DNA from: Chromatium weissei
GTDB taxonomy: Bacteria > Pseudomonadota > Gammaproteobacteria > Chromatiales > Chromatiaceae
NCBI RefSeq assembly: GCF_016583765.1
Contig: NZ_NRRR01000006.1
Location: forward strand, 87,155 to 151,154
Direction: 5' to 3'
Length of the DNA: 64,000 nt
Shown here: one piece after another, positions 1-10,436 of the stretch
Layout: every line of letters begins with the position of its first letter
Position numbering within the stretch: position 1 is the first letter of the stretch
Notes under the pieces: model-generated
Database searches by the model: none
What the model was told of the DNA's origin: nothing
Seen by the model: the letters and a program-made list of their open reading frames with translations, nothing else
Position numbers and translations under genes: made by a program

Positions 1-2319
1 TCGACGCGCCGTGAATTCATTCATTTCGATGATTTGCTACGCAATTTGGATGCGAATCTGTGTCGAGAATTGCTGAATAATATATTGCCAAAACTCAAAT
101 TGCTTGATCCCGCTTGCGGTTCTGGTGCGTTTTTAATTGCGGCAATGAAGACGCTGATTAGTATTTATACGGCGATTGTCGGACGCATTAAATTTCTGAA
201 AGATAAAAAACTCACGACGCAAGTGAATGAATGGGAAGCGAAACATCAAAGCCTAGATTATTTTATTAAACGGCGCATTATTACCGATAATTTATTCGGT
301 GTGGAGATTCATGAAGAAGCGGTAGAAATTGCAAAATTGCGGCTGTTTTTGGCGTTGGTGTCATCGGTGCAAACGGTGGAGCAATTGGAGCCGTTGCCGA
401 ACATTGATTTTAATATCGTGACCGGTAATTCATTGATTGGTTTGATGCACGTTGATGCCGAAGAATTTGAAAATAAATCTGGTGAATTGGCATTGAATCG
501 CAGTTATCGGGAAATCGTGAATGAAAAGAATCGACTCACTAAAATATACCGTGATTCGGTTGCGAGTTTTGATGGTGTCGATCTTTCTCAAATAAAACAC
601 GCTATTGAACAGAATCAGGCGACTGCGCAGCCAATTTTGAATGAGATTTTATCCACGAAAATGGGGGCGCTCGGTATTCGTTTTGAACAGGCTCATTGGG
701 ATGCTGCGAAAAACAAGATGGGCAAGCCGATCAAGCGGTTATTGAAAACGGATGATATTGAATCATTAAAACCGTTTCATTGGGGTTTTGAATTCAACGA
801 GGTATTAGAGGATGGCGGTTTTGATGCGATTATTACCAATCCACCGTGGGAAGTGGTGAAGCCGAATGCCAAGGAGTTTTTTCAAGAGCATTCGGAATTG
901 GTGACTAAAAATAAGATGACCATTAAAGAATTCGAGAAAGCGCAGAGTCAATTATTGGCTGATGCGAAAATTCGGAATGAATGGCTGGCGTATTCTTCTA
1001 GTTTTCCGCATCAATCCGCGTGGTTTCGCGCTGCTTCGCAATTCAAGTTTCAATCGGCAATCGTGAATGGAAAGAAAACCGGTAGCGACATCAATTTATA
1101 CAAGTTGTTTACCGAGCAGTGTGTGAATTTGCTGCGCGATGGTGGCGCGTGCGGCATTGTGATTCCATCCGGTATTTATACGGATTTGGGCGCAAAAGGA
1201 TTGCGCGATTTGTTATTCAATCAGACGCAAATCACGGGATTATTTTGCTTTGAAAATCGAAAAGAAATTTTTGAAGGTGTCGATAGTCGATTTAAGTTTG
1301 TGGTTTTGACATTTGAAAAGGGCAGTGCAACCACGCAATTTCCGGTTGCATTTATGCGTCACGAATTAGCAGAATTGGCGATTTTTCCGAATGCGGCGAG
1401 TTTGCAATTGTCAGTTGAATTGATTCGAAAGTTGTCGCCTGATTCACATTCAATCATGGAATTCAAAAGCGCAACGGATGTGCAAATTGCACAAAAATTA
1501 TTAAAATTTCCACTGCTCGGCGAAACGATTGAAGGCACTTGGAATTTGCGTTTAACTCGTGAGTTTGACATGACGAATGACAGTCATTTATTCAAAACGG
1601 AGCCGAGTGCGAAGCGGTTGCCATTATATGAAGGCAAGATGATTCATCAGTTTACGAATACGTGGGGTAAGCCTAAATACTGGTTAAATGAGAATGAAGC
1701 GCGAGCGGATTTGTTGGGGCGAAATGAAGATATTGGACAAACGCTGGCCTATCAGAATTATCGATTAGGTTTTCGTGATATTGCGCGTAATACGGATGAA
1801 CGCACAATGATTATGACGGTATTGCCGCCAAGGGTTTTTTGTAATCACAAATTGCCTACAGCATATTTTGTGCAAAGCGATCAATTAGAGAATGTGTTTT
1901 CATTGATGTTATATGTTTGTGCGCTGATGAATAGCTTTGTTGTTGATTATCTTCTGCGGTTAAAAGTCACCACAAATTTAACTTTTTTTATGGTTTATCC
2001 AACACCAATTCCCCGTCTCACTGCTGCCGATTCCGCATTTATGCCAATTGTGAATCGCGCTGCGCGATTGATTTGTGTCACGCCTGAATTCGATGCTTTA
2101 GCCAAAGCAGTGGGTTTCAATTCACATGGTGACGGCGTTACCGATTCGATAAAACCGGCTCAATTGCGCGCTGAATTGGATGGTTTAATTGCGCATTTAT
2201 ACGGATTAACCGAGAATGAATTTGCGCACATTTTGGCAACCTTTCCATTGGTTGATAAAGCTGTGATTGCAGCGACGTTGACGGAGTATCGAACGATTCA
2301 GCACCGTGCGAGCGAATGA
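1..2319 (+). CDS. N-6 adenine DNA methyltransferase, type IIG-like R-M protein (5' end outside window)
   Basis: The reading frame is open from base 1, so the TTG at 34 is not the real start and the gene is cut by the window edge. The visible part (about 773 codons) has the SAM-binding motif DPACGSG near base 105 and the catalytic NPPW motif near base 838, the gamma-class adenine methyltransferase order seen in Eco57I-like enzymes. The long C-terminal part after NPPW would hold the target recognition region. Such proteins methylate adenine in a specific DNA site and often carry a nuclease domain at the N-terminus, which would lie upstream of the window. Base composition is more AT-rich than the genes from 3.6 kb on, consistent with horizontal acquisition. 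Methyltransferase fold is certain; the exact system type (IIG, or a defence-associated methylase such as PglX) is not decidable here. Confidence 0.85.
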   Translation, partial: STRREFIHFDDLLRNLDANLCRELLNNILPKLKLLDPACGSGAFLIAAMKTLISIYTAIVGRIKFLKDKKLTTQVNEWEAKHQSLDYFIKRRIITDNLFGVEIHEEAVEIAKLRLFLALVSSVQTVEQLEPLPNIDFNIVTGNSLIGLMHVDAEEFENKSGELALNRSYREIVNEKNRLTKIYRDSVASFDGVDLSQIKHAIEQNQATAQPILNEILSTKMGALGIRFEQAHWDAAKNKMGKPIKRLLKTDDIESLKPFHWGFEFNEVLEDGGFDAIITNPPWEVVKPNAKEFFQEHSELVTKNKMTIKEFEKAQSQLLADAKIRNEWLAYSSSFPHQSAWFRAASQFKFQSAIVNGKKTGSDINLYKLFTEQCVNLLRDGGACGIVIPSGIYTDLGAKGLRDLLFNQTQITGLFCFENRKEIFEGVDSRFKFVVLTFEKGSATTQFPVAFMRHELAELAIFPNAASLQLSVELIRKLSPDSHSIMEFKSATDVQIAQKLLKFPLLGETIEGTWNLRLTREFDMTNDSHLFKTEPSAKRLPLYEGKMIHQFTNTWGKPKYWLNENEARADLLGRNEDIGQTLAYQNYRLGFRDIARNTDERTMIMTVLPPRVFCNHKLPTAYFVQSDQLENVFSLMLYVCALMNSFVVDYLLRLKVTTNLTFFMVYPTPIPRLTAADSAFMPIVNRAARLICVTPEFDALAKAVGFNSHGDGVTDSIKPAQLRAELDGLIAHLYGLTENEFAHILATFPLVDKAVIAATLTEYRTIQHRASE

Positions 2320-2338
2320 ATTAAATGGATTTGCGGTT

Positions 2339-2371
2339 AAAAAAAGCCCCGTGATGACGGGGCTTTTTTAA
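2339..2371. terminator. Bidirectional rho-independent terminator
   Basis: A-run, stem AAGCCCCG / CGGGGCTT with a TGATGA-type loop, then a T-run. It lies between the convergent methyltransferase and PBP7 genes and can serve both strands. Confidence 0.85.
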
Positions 2372-2391
2372 TTGTCACGTTAAAGGTTAGT

Positions 2392-3414
2392 TTATCGCGC
2401 TGCGGTTTTCTGCGAAAGATTCAACAGCCAATTTCGAATACGAATGGCATCATTGGTTGCAGTGGCGCGTCCAGCTCCATCAAGTAAAACAATATGAAAC
2501 CGTCGATCACCAATGCGCGTTTGCATGACTAAACAATGACCTGCTTCATTGATAAAACCGGTTTTACTAATTTCGATATTCCATTCTGGATTGCGTACCA
2601 ATGCGTTGGTATTGCGATAGAGTAAAGGTTGTCCATTCGCAAAAGGGCGTAAGGTGGTTTCACCAGTTGATGTCGTTTTGCGAATAAAGGGATAATTACT
2701 TGCAGCGCGCACCATTTTCACTAAATCTTCTGCTGATGAACGATTCTGCGCATTCAATCCACTGGAATCTGCAAAATAGGTGTCATACATTCCTAAGGCT
2801 TTTGCTTTGCGATTCATTGCGCGTACAAATGCGGGCATTCCGCCTTGAAATGTGGTGCGACCTAATGCGTGAGCAGCGCGATTATCTGATGACATCAATG
2901 CGGCCATGAGCATTTCACGGCGCGTTAATACTGCATCGCCAATACGCAAACGTGAGCTGCTATTTCTTAAACGATCACGATCATCTTCAATAATACCAAT
3001 TGGTGGATCAAGTGGTACCTTTGCATCGAGTACCACGATGGCCGTCATGAGTTTTGTGACAGAAGCAATTGGTTTAATGAGCTGGGCATTTTTTGAATAT
3101 AAACGGTTGCCGTATTCATCGACCACCAATGCACTGACCGATTGCAAGCGTAAATCGGCGCGATTTAATGATGGCGAAGCGTTATTACGAAATAAGGTCG
3201 ACGTATTATCTGCTGGCATTATTTCAGATTGCGCCGAGTCATCATTCAATTGCGCTAAATTCATATTTTCGCGTTGTTGCGGTGCAGCGCAGGCGGCGCT
3301 ACTGAGCACCAAAGGGCCGAGCAACACGGTGACAATCAGCATTCGACCCTGCGCACAGCGTCGAAGTTGAAACAGAATTCGGGGCAGGAAACGCAGTATT
3401 TGCAACCTTGACAT
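2392..3414 (-). CDS. pbpG: D-alanyl-D-alanine endopeptidase (PBP7-like, S11 family)
   Basis: Periplasmic serine peptidase predicted to cut D-Ala-meso-DAP cross-links in peptidoglycan. All three penicillin-binding motifs of family S11 are present: SVTK around residue 118, SDN near 175 and KTG near 287. An N-terminal hydrophobic segment ending in an Ala-rich cleavage region acts as signal peptide. The ATG at 3414 is chosen because GAGG stands about 9 bases upstream; a longer frame to 3510 exists but adds a Cys/His-rich stretch unlike a signal peptide. Length 340 residues, slightly above the 310 of E. coli PbpG. It stands alone, convergent with the methyltransferase gene and divergent from the chemoreceptor. 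Confidence 0.88.
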   Translation of the reverse strand: MSRLQILRFLPRILFQLRRCAQGRMLIVTVLLGPLVLSSAACAAPQQRENMNLAQLNDDSAQSEIMPADNTSTLFRNNASPSLNRADLRLQSVSALVVDEYGNRLYSKNAQLIKPIASVTKLMTAIVVLDAKVPLDPPIGIIEDDRDRLRNSSSRLRIGDAVLTRREMLMAALMSSDNRAAHALGRTTFQGGMPAFVRAMNRKAKALGMYDTYFADSSGLNAQNRSSAEDLVKMVRAASNYPFIRKTTSTGETTLRPFANGQPLLYRNTNALVRNPEWNIEISKTGFINEAGHCLVMQTRIGDRRFHIVLLDGAGRATATNDAIRIRNWLLNLSQKTAAR

Positions 3415-3599
3415 CGCAGTGCCTCTATGTTTTCGCTCAATAAATAAAGAATGTGTGATTATCGCATAGCCGTACAAATGCGGTTCAATGTGCGTTTCGC
3501 GCCGCAACATGCGTCATGTTTGGTATTTACTGATAACGAAAAAACATCATTCTAACGTCCTCATTTTTCACTTCGTTTCCACTTGAGAACTTCATCACG

Positions 3600-6260
3600 A
3601 TGCGCATCAATCTTCCCGTCACCAACATTGAACACCTGATGCAAGACGATCAGTTGATTGTTTCAAGCACTGATTTGAAAGGCATTATTACGCAGTGTAA
3701 TCGTGATTTTATTGAAATTAGCGGCTTCAGCGAGGAGGAGTTGCTGGGCGCGCCACACAATTTAATTCGTCATCCGGATATGCCAGCGGTCGCGTTTGAA
3801 GACCTGTGGAAAACCATTCAAGCGGGCTATCCGTGGACGGGAATTGTCAAAAATCGCTGTAAAAACGGTGATTTCTATTGGGTTGAGGCAAACATCTCGG
3901 TATTGCGCCAGCACGGAAAAATCACCGGCTACATCTCCGTGCGCCGCAAACCCACTCGTGAGCAAATTGCGGCGGCCGAAGTGTTATATGCCCGCTTGCG
4001 TGCAGGTAAAGCACCGCAACCACCGCTGGCACGAATGCTGACTTGGATCAATGAGATTTACATCACGCGGGCGCTGCCGAGCGGTCTCGCGTTCATTTCA
4101 TTGCTGTTTATTTTTGCGATTGCGCTGTCGTTGTTGAGCTTGCAGCAGGCAACGGAACACATGCGGCGAATTTCCGAACGTACGCAGGTGTTGGAGCAGA
4201 GTTATCAGGATATGTACGGTCAGGGTCTGCAAATGACGGCGGCGATGCGCTATCTCTTGTTGGAACCAAAGGATCAACAGGCGCGTGACAACGTTGTTCA
4301 GGGAGGAAAAATTTTTACCAGCGCGTTGGAACTGGCACAAGACGTCGCTGCGGATACGCCGACGCTGATTAAAAATTTGCATGACATTGCAACCGAACGG
4401 CAGCGGCATATCGCCGCGCAACTGCGCGTTTTAGAACGCCTCGATGCCGGTGATTTAGTCAATGCCAAAGAGATTTACAACGAAGAAGACAATGCCATTT
4501 GGCGGGTGTATCGCCGCTTCATTATCGACGCACTCAAGCAGGTGAAAGCGGATGCGCAAGCCGAACGCGACACCTTTATGCAGGTTGCTGTTCACGCCAA
4601 ACGCGATGCCATCATTTTCTCAGTGCTGGCAATACTCACGGCGCTGGTGCTGAGTTTGTGGTTGATTCGGAAAATCAATCATCCATTAAAAACAACGCTC
4701 GCCCATTTAGAAGCCATTGCTGACGGCAATTACCGCAATCACATTGAAACCATTGATAAAGATGAACTCGGAACGATGCTGTTAGCCGTTAAATCGGTGC
4801 AGGCGCGCTTAGATTTTGACATTCAGGATGCCAAACGCATTGCCCGCGAAAATCTGCGCATTCGCTCCGGTTTGGATAGCGTGACGCTGCCGGTCACCGT
4901 GTCAGATGATCAAAATGGTTTGATTTATATGAATAAAGCAGCGCGTGATCTGTGGCAAAGCATGGCGAGCAAAATTGCGAAGCGTCATTCTGGCTTCACG
5001 GTTGAAGGCATGATCGGCACGTCCATCGGCAGTTATTTTGAAGACGAGATAGCGCGGGAGTTGTTTCGCGCCAAACTCACGGAATCGACATCGTTCGACA
5101 TGATGTTGTCTGGTCACAATCTGCGGCTGATTGCCAATCCGGTGCGAGATGAAAGAAATCAATACTGTGGACGCGCAACGCAGTGGACGAATCGCACCGC
5201 CGAGGTTGCTGCCGAGCAGTCAATTGCCAATCTCATTGCGGCAGCTGCGAATGGTGATTTCAGTCAACGAATTGATTTGACACATCAAGAAGGATTTTTC
5301 CGTCAATTGGCGCAGGGCTTAAATCAATTGATGGAAATTGTTGCCAATGGATTAAATGATGTCGCTGGCGTTCTCAATGCCATCGCGCATGGCGATCTGA
5401 CGCGAACGCTCAATGCCGATTACGCCGGCACCTTCGGTCAGTTGCAAAACGATGCCAATGAAACGGTAACGCGACTGTGTGAAGTCATCGGCAACATTCT
5501 CGATGCGTCTTCAACGATCAACAGTGCTGCCAATGAAATTGCGGCGGGCAATACTGATTTGTCGAATCGCACCGAGGAGCAGGCGACGAGTTTGGAAAAT
5601 ACGGCAAGTTCGATGGAGCAAATTAACGCGACCGTCAAACTGAATGCGCAAAACGCTGGGCAAGCCAATCAACTGACGCAGAATGCGAATGCGCTCGCCA
5701 CGCGAGGCGGTGAAATGGTGCAGCGCGTGGTGCACACGATGAGTGCGATTCAGAGTTCGAGTAAAAAGATCGCCGATATTATCAGCGTGATTGACGGAAT
5801 TGCTTTTCAAACCAACATTTTGGCACTCAATGCTGCCGTTGAAGCGGCGCGGGCGGGCGAGCAGGGGCGCGGTTTTGCGGTGGTTGCGGCTGAGGTGCGT
5901 AATCTCGCGCAACGCAGTGCGCAGGCAGCTAAAGAAATCAAAGGGTTGATTGTTGATTCGGTGCAGCAGGTGGAGAGTGGTGCGCAATTGGCTGGGCAGG
6001 CAGGCGGAACCATGCAGGAAGTTGTGACCAGTTTTCAAAAAGTTGCGGTGCTGATTGATGAAATTACGCGTGCTTCACGAGAACAAAGTATCGGCATTGA
6101 GCAGGTGACACACGCCGTCGCCAAAATGGATGAGACCACGCAGCAGAATGCGGCGCTGGTGGAGCAGGCAGCAGCGGCAGCGGAAAGTTTGGAGGAGCAA
6201 ACTCGGGCGCTGTCTCAGGCGGTGGCGCTGTTCAAATTGAAGTCGACTCGGTTGCAATAG
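3600..6260 (+). CDS. Methyl-accepting chemotaxis protein with N-terminal Aer-like PAS domain
   Basis: Receptor that signals to the CheA/CheW array. The N-terminal PAS domain (about 15-125) contains the RHPDMP segment typical of Aer, which binds FAD and senses redox state or oxygen. Membrane segments lie near residues 157-182 and 336-357, with a roughly 150-residue region between them that would face the periplasm. HAMP follows (about 358-412), then a second PAS-like region (about 420-540), a HAMP-like region, and the signalling coiled coil with the conserved tip around 732-780 ([20 protein letters not shown]). There is no C-terminal NWETF-type CheR tether. At 886 residues it is longer than Aer (506), because of the second PAS-like and HAMP-like units and the periplasmic region. 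Monocistronic; no che genes are nearby. Confidence 0.93.
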   Translation: MRINLPVTNIEHLMQDDQLIVSSTDLKGIITQCNRDFIEISGFSEEELLGAPHNLIRHPDMPAVAFEDLWKTIQAGYPWTGIVKNRCKNGDFYWVEANISVLRQHGKITGYISVRRKPTREQIAAAEVLYARLRAGKAPQPPLARMLTWINEIYITRALPSGLAFISLLFIFAIALSLLSLQQATEHMRRISERTQVLEQSYQDMYGQGLQMTAAMRYLLLEPKDQQARDNVVQGGKIFTSALELAQDVAADTPTLIKNLHDIATERQRHIAAQLRVLERLDAGDLVNAKEIYNEEDNAIWRVYRRFIIDALKQVKADAQAERDTFMQVAVHAKRDAIIFSVLAILTALVLSLWLIRKINHPLKTTLAHLEAIADGNYRNHIETIDKDELGTMLLAVKSVQARLDFDIQDAKRIARENLRIRSGLDSVTLPVTVSDDQNGLIYMNKAARDLWQSMASKIAKRHSGFTVEGMIGTSIGSYFEDEIARELFRAKLTESTSFDMMLSGHNLRLIANPVRDERNQYCGRATQWTNRTAEVAAEQSIANLIAAAANGDFSQRIDLTHQEGFFRQLAQGLNQLMEIVANGLNDVAGVLNAIAHGDLTRTLNADYAGTFGQLQNDANETVTRLCEVIGNILDASSTINSAANEIAAGNTDLSNRTEEQATSLENTASSMEQINATVKLNAQNAGQANQLTQNANALATRGGEMVQRVVHTMSAIQSSSKKIADIISVIDGIAFQTNILALNAAVEAARAGEQGRGFAVVAAEVRNLAQRSAQAAKEIKGLIVDSVQQVESGAQLAGQAGGTMQEVVTSFQKVAVLIDEITRASREQSIGIEQVTHAVAKMDETTQQNAALVEQAAAAAESLEEQTRALSQAVALFKLKSTRLQ

Positions 6261-6286
6261 AAGACCTGTCGTTGTTTTGCGATGCT

Positions 6287-6306
6287 CGCGCTGCCTGCGC
6301 AGCGCG
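6287..6306. other. GC-rich hairpin between convergent genes
   Basis: Perfect 8-bp inverted repeat CGCGCTGC / GCAGCGCG with a CTGC loop, between the ends of the chemoreceptor gene and uppP. No U-tract follows on either strand, so it may limit read-through without being a classical terminator. Confidence 0.4.
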
Positions 6307-6315
6307 GCAAAATGG

Positions 6316-7134
6316 TCAACTCCAGTGCACCAGTCCGGTGTACGCCGTCAGCAGCACCAGCACGCCAAAGCCGATGCGATACCACGCAAAAATGATGAAA
6401 TTGTGATTGGAAACATAGCGCAGCAGCGTTTTCACGGTGAGTAACGCGGTGATAAAGGCAGCGACAAAACCGACGGCAAATACCGTGACATCATTCAGCG
6501 CCAGCAGCGTTCGCGCTTGATACACGTCATAAACCGTCGCGGCCAGCATCGTCGGAATGGCGAGAAAAAACGACAGCTCGGTGGCAGCGCGCCGCGATAA
6601 TCCAAACACCAGCCCGCCCATAATCGTCGCGCCCGCACGAGAAACGCCGGGAAACATCGCCAGCGTTTGTGCTAAACCGACTTTCAGCGCCTCGCGCCAG
6701 CCGATGTCATCGACCGTTGCAAAGCGTGGCGTTTGCGGACGATGTTCCAAATACAAAATCACCAAACCGCCGCCGATCAATGCGGCGGCAACGGTTAATG
6801 GATTGAAAAGATAGGTTTTAATGGCGTGATGAAACAACACGCCCAGCACCAGCGCCGGTAAAAAGGCGATCAAAATGTTGCCGATAAACCGCCGCTCGCG
6901 CCCGGGTTGCCACAGTCCAATCACCACTTCGACCAAGCGCACGCGATAAAACCAACACACCGCCAAAATCGCCGCGAGCTGAATCACGATCTTAAACACC
7001 TTGCTTTGTGCGTCGGTGTAGCCGAGCAGATCGCCGACGATGATGAGATGTCCGGTTGACGAAATCGGCAAAAACTCGGTCAGACCTTCCACCACACCTA
7101 AAATCAGCGCCTTTAACAACAGTAATTCGTCCAT
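6316..7134 (-). CDS. uppP: Undecaprenyl-diphosphatase
   Basis: Integral membrane phosphatase that recycles undecaprenyl diphosphate to the monophosphate carrier used for peptidoglycan and glycan export; also known as BacA because overproduction gives bacitracin resistance. Both family signatures are present: [14 protein letters not shown] near the N-terminus and PGVSRAGAT around residues 158-166. Length 272 residues, normal for the family, with multiple hydrophobic helices. Last gene of an apparent argS-SPOR-uppP operon; 22 bases separate it from the SPOR gene. Confidence 0.97.
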   Translation of the reverse strand: MDELLLLKALILGVVEGLTEFLPISSTGHLIIVGDLLGYTDAQSKVFKIVIQLAAILAVCWFYRVRLVEVVIGLWQPGRERRFIGNILIAFLPALVLGVLFHHAIKTYLFNPLTVAAALIGGGLVILYLEHRPQTPRFATVDDIGWREALKVGLAQTLAMFPGVSRAGATIMGGLVFGLSRRAATELSFFLAIPTMLAATVYDVYQARTLLALNDVTVFAVGFVAAFITALLTVKTLLRYVSNHNFIIFAWYRIGFGVLVLLTAYTGLVHWS

Positions 7135-7156
7135 TTTTCAACCTGTTATTGCGTTG

Positions 7157-7783
7157 TCATTTCACCGGAAACGCGACCGCGTCCTTTCCGTTGCGTTTGA
7201 GCAAATCTCGCGCCTGTTCCGCCGCTTTGCGCGTGCTGTAAACGCCCGTGCGCACCCGATACGCGGTTTGACCATTCGGCAGAGTTCCCGTTTGAACGCT
7301 GCTCGTCACACCCAAACGCGCCAATTCAGCGCGGCGGCGCTCGGCATCCACCGTGTTCTTAAATGAACCCGCCTGTACGACAAAACCGCTGCCGCTCGGG
7401 CGTTGCGGCGGCAATTCAGGTTCATTCGGCACATTGGCTGGCACAGCTTCCGGTGGCGATTCTTCAATTGGCGGCGGCAATTGCGGACGCGGAGCCGAAG
7501 GTGGCGGCGGACGATCAATCATTTCCACTTTCGTGTCATTGAGAAGCTGCGGAAAATGAAACGTCGGTTGCACCGGCGCAGGCGTGGATTCTCGTGCGCC
7601 CGCCGTCGCAGCTGGCGCGGCAGATGCCGGATCAGCGCGGCGCGTCGAAATGATGTTGCCACCGACTGCGCCGACGGTAATGCCCATCAAAAACCACCAC
7701 ACGCACGAGCGCGGTTGTCGATTGCGTTTCAATGGCGGCGGCGACGCAGATTTGGGCGCAGTTGTCTTAACCAATTTAGCCAT
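7157..7783 (-). CDS. SPOR-domain (FtsN-like) cell division protein
   Basis: Bitopic inner-membrane protein: short Lys/Arg-rich cytoplasmic tail, one transmembrane helix (about 28-48, rich in Trp, Val and Gly), a Pro-rich periplasmic linker, and a C-terminal SPOR domain (about 130-208) starting GFVVQAGSF. SPOR domains bind denuded glycan strands at the division septum. The start codon directly abuts the argS stop (ATG TAA ATG on the minus strand), with GGAG inside the end of argS, so translation is coupled. A SPOR gene next to argS is common in gammaproteobacteria. Whether it is the true FtsN cannot be settled without the essential N-terminal helices being tested. Confidence 0.88.
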   Translation of the reverse strand: MAKLVKTTAPKSASPPPLKRNRQPRSCVWWFLMGITVGAVGGNIISTRRADPASAAPAATAGARESTPAPVQPTFHFPQLLNDTKVEMIDRPPPPSAPRPQLPPPIEESPPEAVPANVPNEPELPPQRPSGSGFVVQAGSFKNTVDAERRRAELARLGVTSSVQTGTLPNGQTAYRVRTGVYSTRKAAEQARDLLKRNGKDAVAFPVK

Positions 7784-9565
7784 TTACATCGACTCCGGCG
7801 CGGAAACGCCCAATAAATTCAAACCATTGCGCAGCACTTGCCGCGTCGCCAAAATCAATTTCAGCCGCGCATCGCGCAGTGCCACATCAGCCACCAGAAA
7901 CTGCTGGGCGTTGTAATAGGTGTGGAAATCGTTCGCCAACTCGCGCAAATACTGCGTCAATTGATGCGGTTCCGCTCGCAGCGCCGCAGTTTCCACCAGC
8001 TCGGGATAGCGCGTCAGCGTCCGCAGCAGCGCCAGCTCGTGCTCCGCCGTCAGCAGTTCCAAGTTAGTCACGCCCGCACTCGGTTCCAGCGCCAGCCCTT
8101 TTTCCACTGCTTGCCGCAACACGCTGCTGACTCGCGCATGAGCATATTGAACGTAATACACCGGATTATCCGCCGACTGCGATTTGGCTAAATCCAGATC
8201 AAAATCAAGATGCTGCTCGCAGCGGCGCATCACATAAAAGAATCGCGCCGCATCACAACCGACTTCATTGCGCAATTGCCGCAGCGTCACAAATTCACCG
8301 GAGCGCGTGGACATCTGCGCCTTTTCGCCGCTGCGATACAGAATCGCAAATTGCACCAGCAACACGTCCAACCGGTTCACATCATCGCCGAGCGCCGTCA
8401 ACGCCGCTTTGACTCGCGGAATGTAGCCGTGATGATCCGCGCCCCAGATGTCAATCACGCGATCAAAGCCGCGTTCCAATTTGTCCATGTGATAGGCGAT
8501 GTCGGAAGCAAAATAGGTCATCTGCCCGTTATCGCGCACGACCACGCGATCTTTTTCATCACCGAACGCCGTTGAACGAAACCACAGCGCGCCGTCCTGC
8601 TCGTATAAATGACCACCGCTGCGCAGCCGCGCAATCGCTCGATTAACTGCACCGCTCTCGGTCAGCGACCGCTCGGAAAACCATTCTTGATATTCCACGC
8701 CGAACGCAGCGAGATCAGCGCGAATGTCATCCAAAATGACATTCAGTCCCAATTCAAAGACATAGCGATAACGGTTGTCGCCGAGCAGCCGTTTTGCTGC
8801 CGCAATCAGTCCGTCAATGTGCGCTTCTTTGTCGCCATTCTCACGCGGCGGCTCATCGACAGTCGCCGCATCCACCGGCAAATTCGCAAACAGTTCAACG
8901 GCATCCACGCGATACGCATCGCCGTGCTCGCGGTGCAGCGTGGCGGCGATGTCCCAAACGTAATCGCCTTTGTAGCCGTTGCTGGGAAAGCGCAAATTCT
9001 CACCGCACAGTTCCAAATAACGCAGCCAAACCGAAGTGCCGAGAATGTCCATCTGGCGACCAGCATCGTTGACGTAATACTCACGGTGCACGTCAAACCC
9101 AATCGCTGCCAGCAAATCAGCGACGACTGCGCCATACGCCGCGCCGCGTCCGTGTCCAACATGCAGCGGGCCGGTCGGATTGGCGGAGACAAATTCAACT
9201 TGCACCCGCTGACCAGCGCCGTGCTGGCTGCGTCCGAAGTTGTGACCAGCCTGTAAAATGCGTGGAATTTCCGCGTGATACGCGGCTTCAGTCAAAAAGA
9301 AATTAATAAACCCCGGGCCGGCGATTTCCACTCGCGCCAGCAGCGGCGATGCGGGCAACGCGCTGACCAATTGCTGGGCAAGATCACGCGGTTTCATACC
9401 GAATTGTTTGGCCAGCAGCAGCGCGATATTGGTTGCAAAATCGCCGTGCATCACATCGCGGGTGCGATCAAGCTGCGGCGCGGGTAGAGTGGAACTGTCA
9501 AATTGACCGTCGACAGCGAGCGTGGCGACGGCAGCACGGAGTAAGTCGTGAATTGCTGATTTCAT
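7784..9565 (-). CDS. argS: Arginyl-tRNA synthetase
   Basis: Class I aminoacyl-tRNA synthetase charging tRNA-Arg. The N-terminal Add1 domain is followed by the HIGH-type motif HVGHGRG, with NPTGPLH just before it, and later by the QMSTRSG segment that replaces KMSKS in ArgRS. The C-terminal DALR anticodon-binding domain fills roughly residues 470-593. Length 593 residues is typical. First gene of the minus-strand run that continues into the SPOR protein and uppP. Confidence 0.98.
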   Translation of the reverse strand: MKSAIHDLLRAAVATLAVDGQFDSSTLPAPQLDRTRDVMHGDFATNIALLLAKQFGMKPRDLAQQLVSALPASPLLARVEIAGPGFINFFLTEAAYHAEIPRILQAGHNFGRSQHGAGQRVQVEFVSANPTGPLHVGHGRGAAYGAVVADLLAAIGFDVHREYYVNDAGRQMDILGTSVWLRYLELCGENLRFPSNGYKGDYVWDIAATLHREHGDAYRVDAVELFANLPVDAATVDEPPRENGDKEAHIDGLIAAAKRLLGDNRYRYVFELGLNVILDDIRADLAAFGVEYQEWFSERSLTESGAVNRAIARLRSGGHLYEQDGALWFRSTAFGDEKDRVVVRDNGQMTYFASDIAYHMDKLERGFDRVIDIWGADHHGYIPRVKAALTALGDDVNRLDVLLVQFAILYRSGEKAQMSTRSGEFVTLRQLRNEVGCDAARFFYVMRRCEQHLDFDLDLAKSQSADNPVYYVQYAHARVSSVLRQAVEKGLALEPSAGVTNLELLTAEHELALLRTLTRYPELVETAALRAEPHQLTQYLRELANDFHTYYNAQQFLVADVALRDARLKLILATRQVLRNGLNLLGVSAPESM

Positions 9566-9705
9566 GCGTGGAGGCTTCGTGTGGCGGCGCTGGCGCGAAT
9601 GGTCAACGTCCGCAAAAGATTGAAAATATACAGGTTTTTATGTATTGCTGCGTGGGTTAATTCAAAACGCAGCCTGTTAATCTGTTAATTAGGATAGCTT
9701 AATTC

Positions 9706-9844
9706 ATGGCATCTCAACAGCTTTTACAAACGGGGTTGACTCGAGAATTGATTCAATTCGATGCCGAGCAGAAATATCAAGCAATTAAAAGCGAAAGCCA
9801 TTGCTGAATTAACTGCGGTACTAACTTTTTTCAATACATACTAA
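9706..9844 (+). pseudogene. Short ORF, possibly a frameshifted remnant
   Basis: An ATG at 9706 opens a 33-codon frame (MASQQLLQTGLTRELIQF...) ending at 9807. From about 9791 another frame reads KAIAELTAVLTFF to a stop at 9842-9844, as if one small helical protein had been split by a frameshift. No Shine-Dalgarno sequence is evident and I do not recognise the family. It lies in an AT-rich island just ahead of the DUF4160 gene. It may equally be a chance ORF. Confidence 0.2.
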
Positions 9845-9855
9845 AAGGAGTATCT

Positions 9856-10125
9856 ATGCCTACAATTTCTATGTTCTATGGCATTCTAATCTTGATGTAT
9901 TTTTATGACGACAAAAAACATCATCAACCTCACGTTCATGCTGAATACGGAGAGTATGAAGCATCTATTGCAATAGAGGATGGATTTGTTTTGACTGGAA
10001 GCCTTCCAGCTTCAAAGCTAAAGCTGGTTCAAGCATGGATTGAAATTCATCGTGAAGACCTGTTGATGAATTGGAAGCTGGCAGTTTCTGGAGAGCCTGT
10101 GTTTAAGATTGATCCGTTACGCTAG
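9856..10125 (+). CDS. DUF4160 domain protein
   Basis: An 89-residue protein of the DUF4160 family, recognisable by YFYDDKKHHQPHVHAEYGEYEA near residues 15-35, the conserved acidic/His segment followed by PHxH. AAAAGGAGTATCT precedes the ATG, an excellent ribosome-binding site. It is followed after 11 bases by a DUF2442 gene; the two families are very often adjacent and the pair is usually discussed as a toxin-antitoxin-like or accessory module without proven activity. AT-rich compared with argS and the antiporter on either side, so probably acquired. Confidence 0.88.
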   Translation: MPTISMFYGILILMYFYDDKKHHQPHVHAEYGEYEASIAIEDGFVLTGSLPASKLKLVQAWIEIHREDLLMNWKLAVSGEPVFKIDPLR

Positions 10126-10136
10126 AGGCAATTAAA

Positions 10137-10370
10137 GTGGATAAAATAATTAAAGCCATACCCCTTGATGACTACAAAATAGAAATACTAACAAATAGTG
10201 GTATTTCAGGCATATTTGATGTGAAGCCATATCTGAAAGGAAGTGCGTTCAGTGAACTAAAAAGCCCAGCATATTTCAAATTAGTTCGACCAGCACATCG
10301 TGGAATATCCTGGCCACATGAGCAAGATTTAAGTTCGGACACGATTATTTATGACATTCAAAATACTTAA
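10137..10370 (+). CDS. DUF2442 domain protein
   Basis: A 77-residue protein starting with GTG, preceded by AGAGGCAATTAAA. The arrangement (short beta-rich start, GISGIFDVKPYLKG, then FKLVRPAHRGISWPHEQDLS) matches DUF2442, whose members end in a WP-x-x-D/E-L signature. Partner of the DUF4160 gene just upstream; co-transcription is very likely. Function is not established for the family; a DNA-binding or antitoxin role has been suggested for such pairs but nothing here proves it. Confidence 0.85.
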   Translation: MDKIIKAIPLDDYKIEILTNSGISGIFDVKPYLKGSAFSELKSPAYFKLVRPAHRGISWPHEQDLSSDTIIYDIQNT

Positions 10371-10436
10371 TACTGCTCTACTGCTAACAGAAATAAGTGG
10401 TCGAAAAACGCGGCATATCAGCATTGTATTAACAAA

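Noticed and set aside
2700..3370. Plus-strand ORFs of 69 and 154 codons opposite pbpG
   Set aside because: pbpG carries all three S11 peptidase motifs in order; the opposite frames have no recognisable features.
8609..9256. 215-codon open frame on the plus strand opposite argS
   Set aside because: argS on the minus strand is complete with all synthetase motifs; the antisense frame has no start signal and is a codon-bias shadow.
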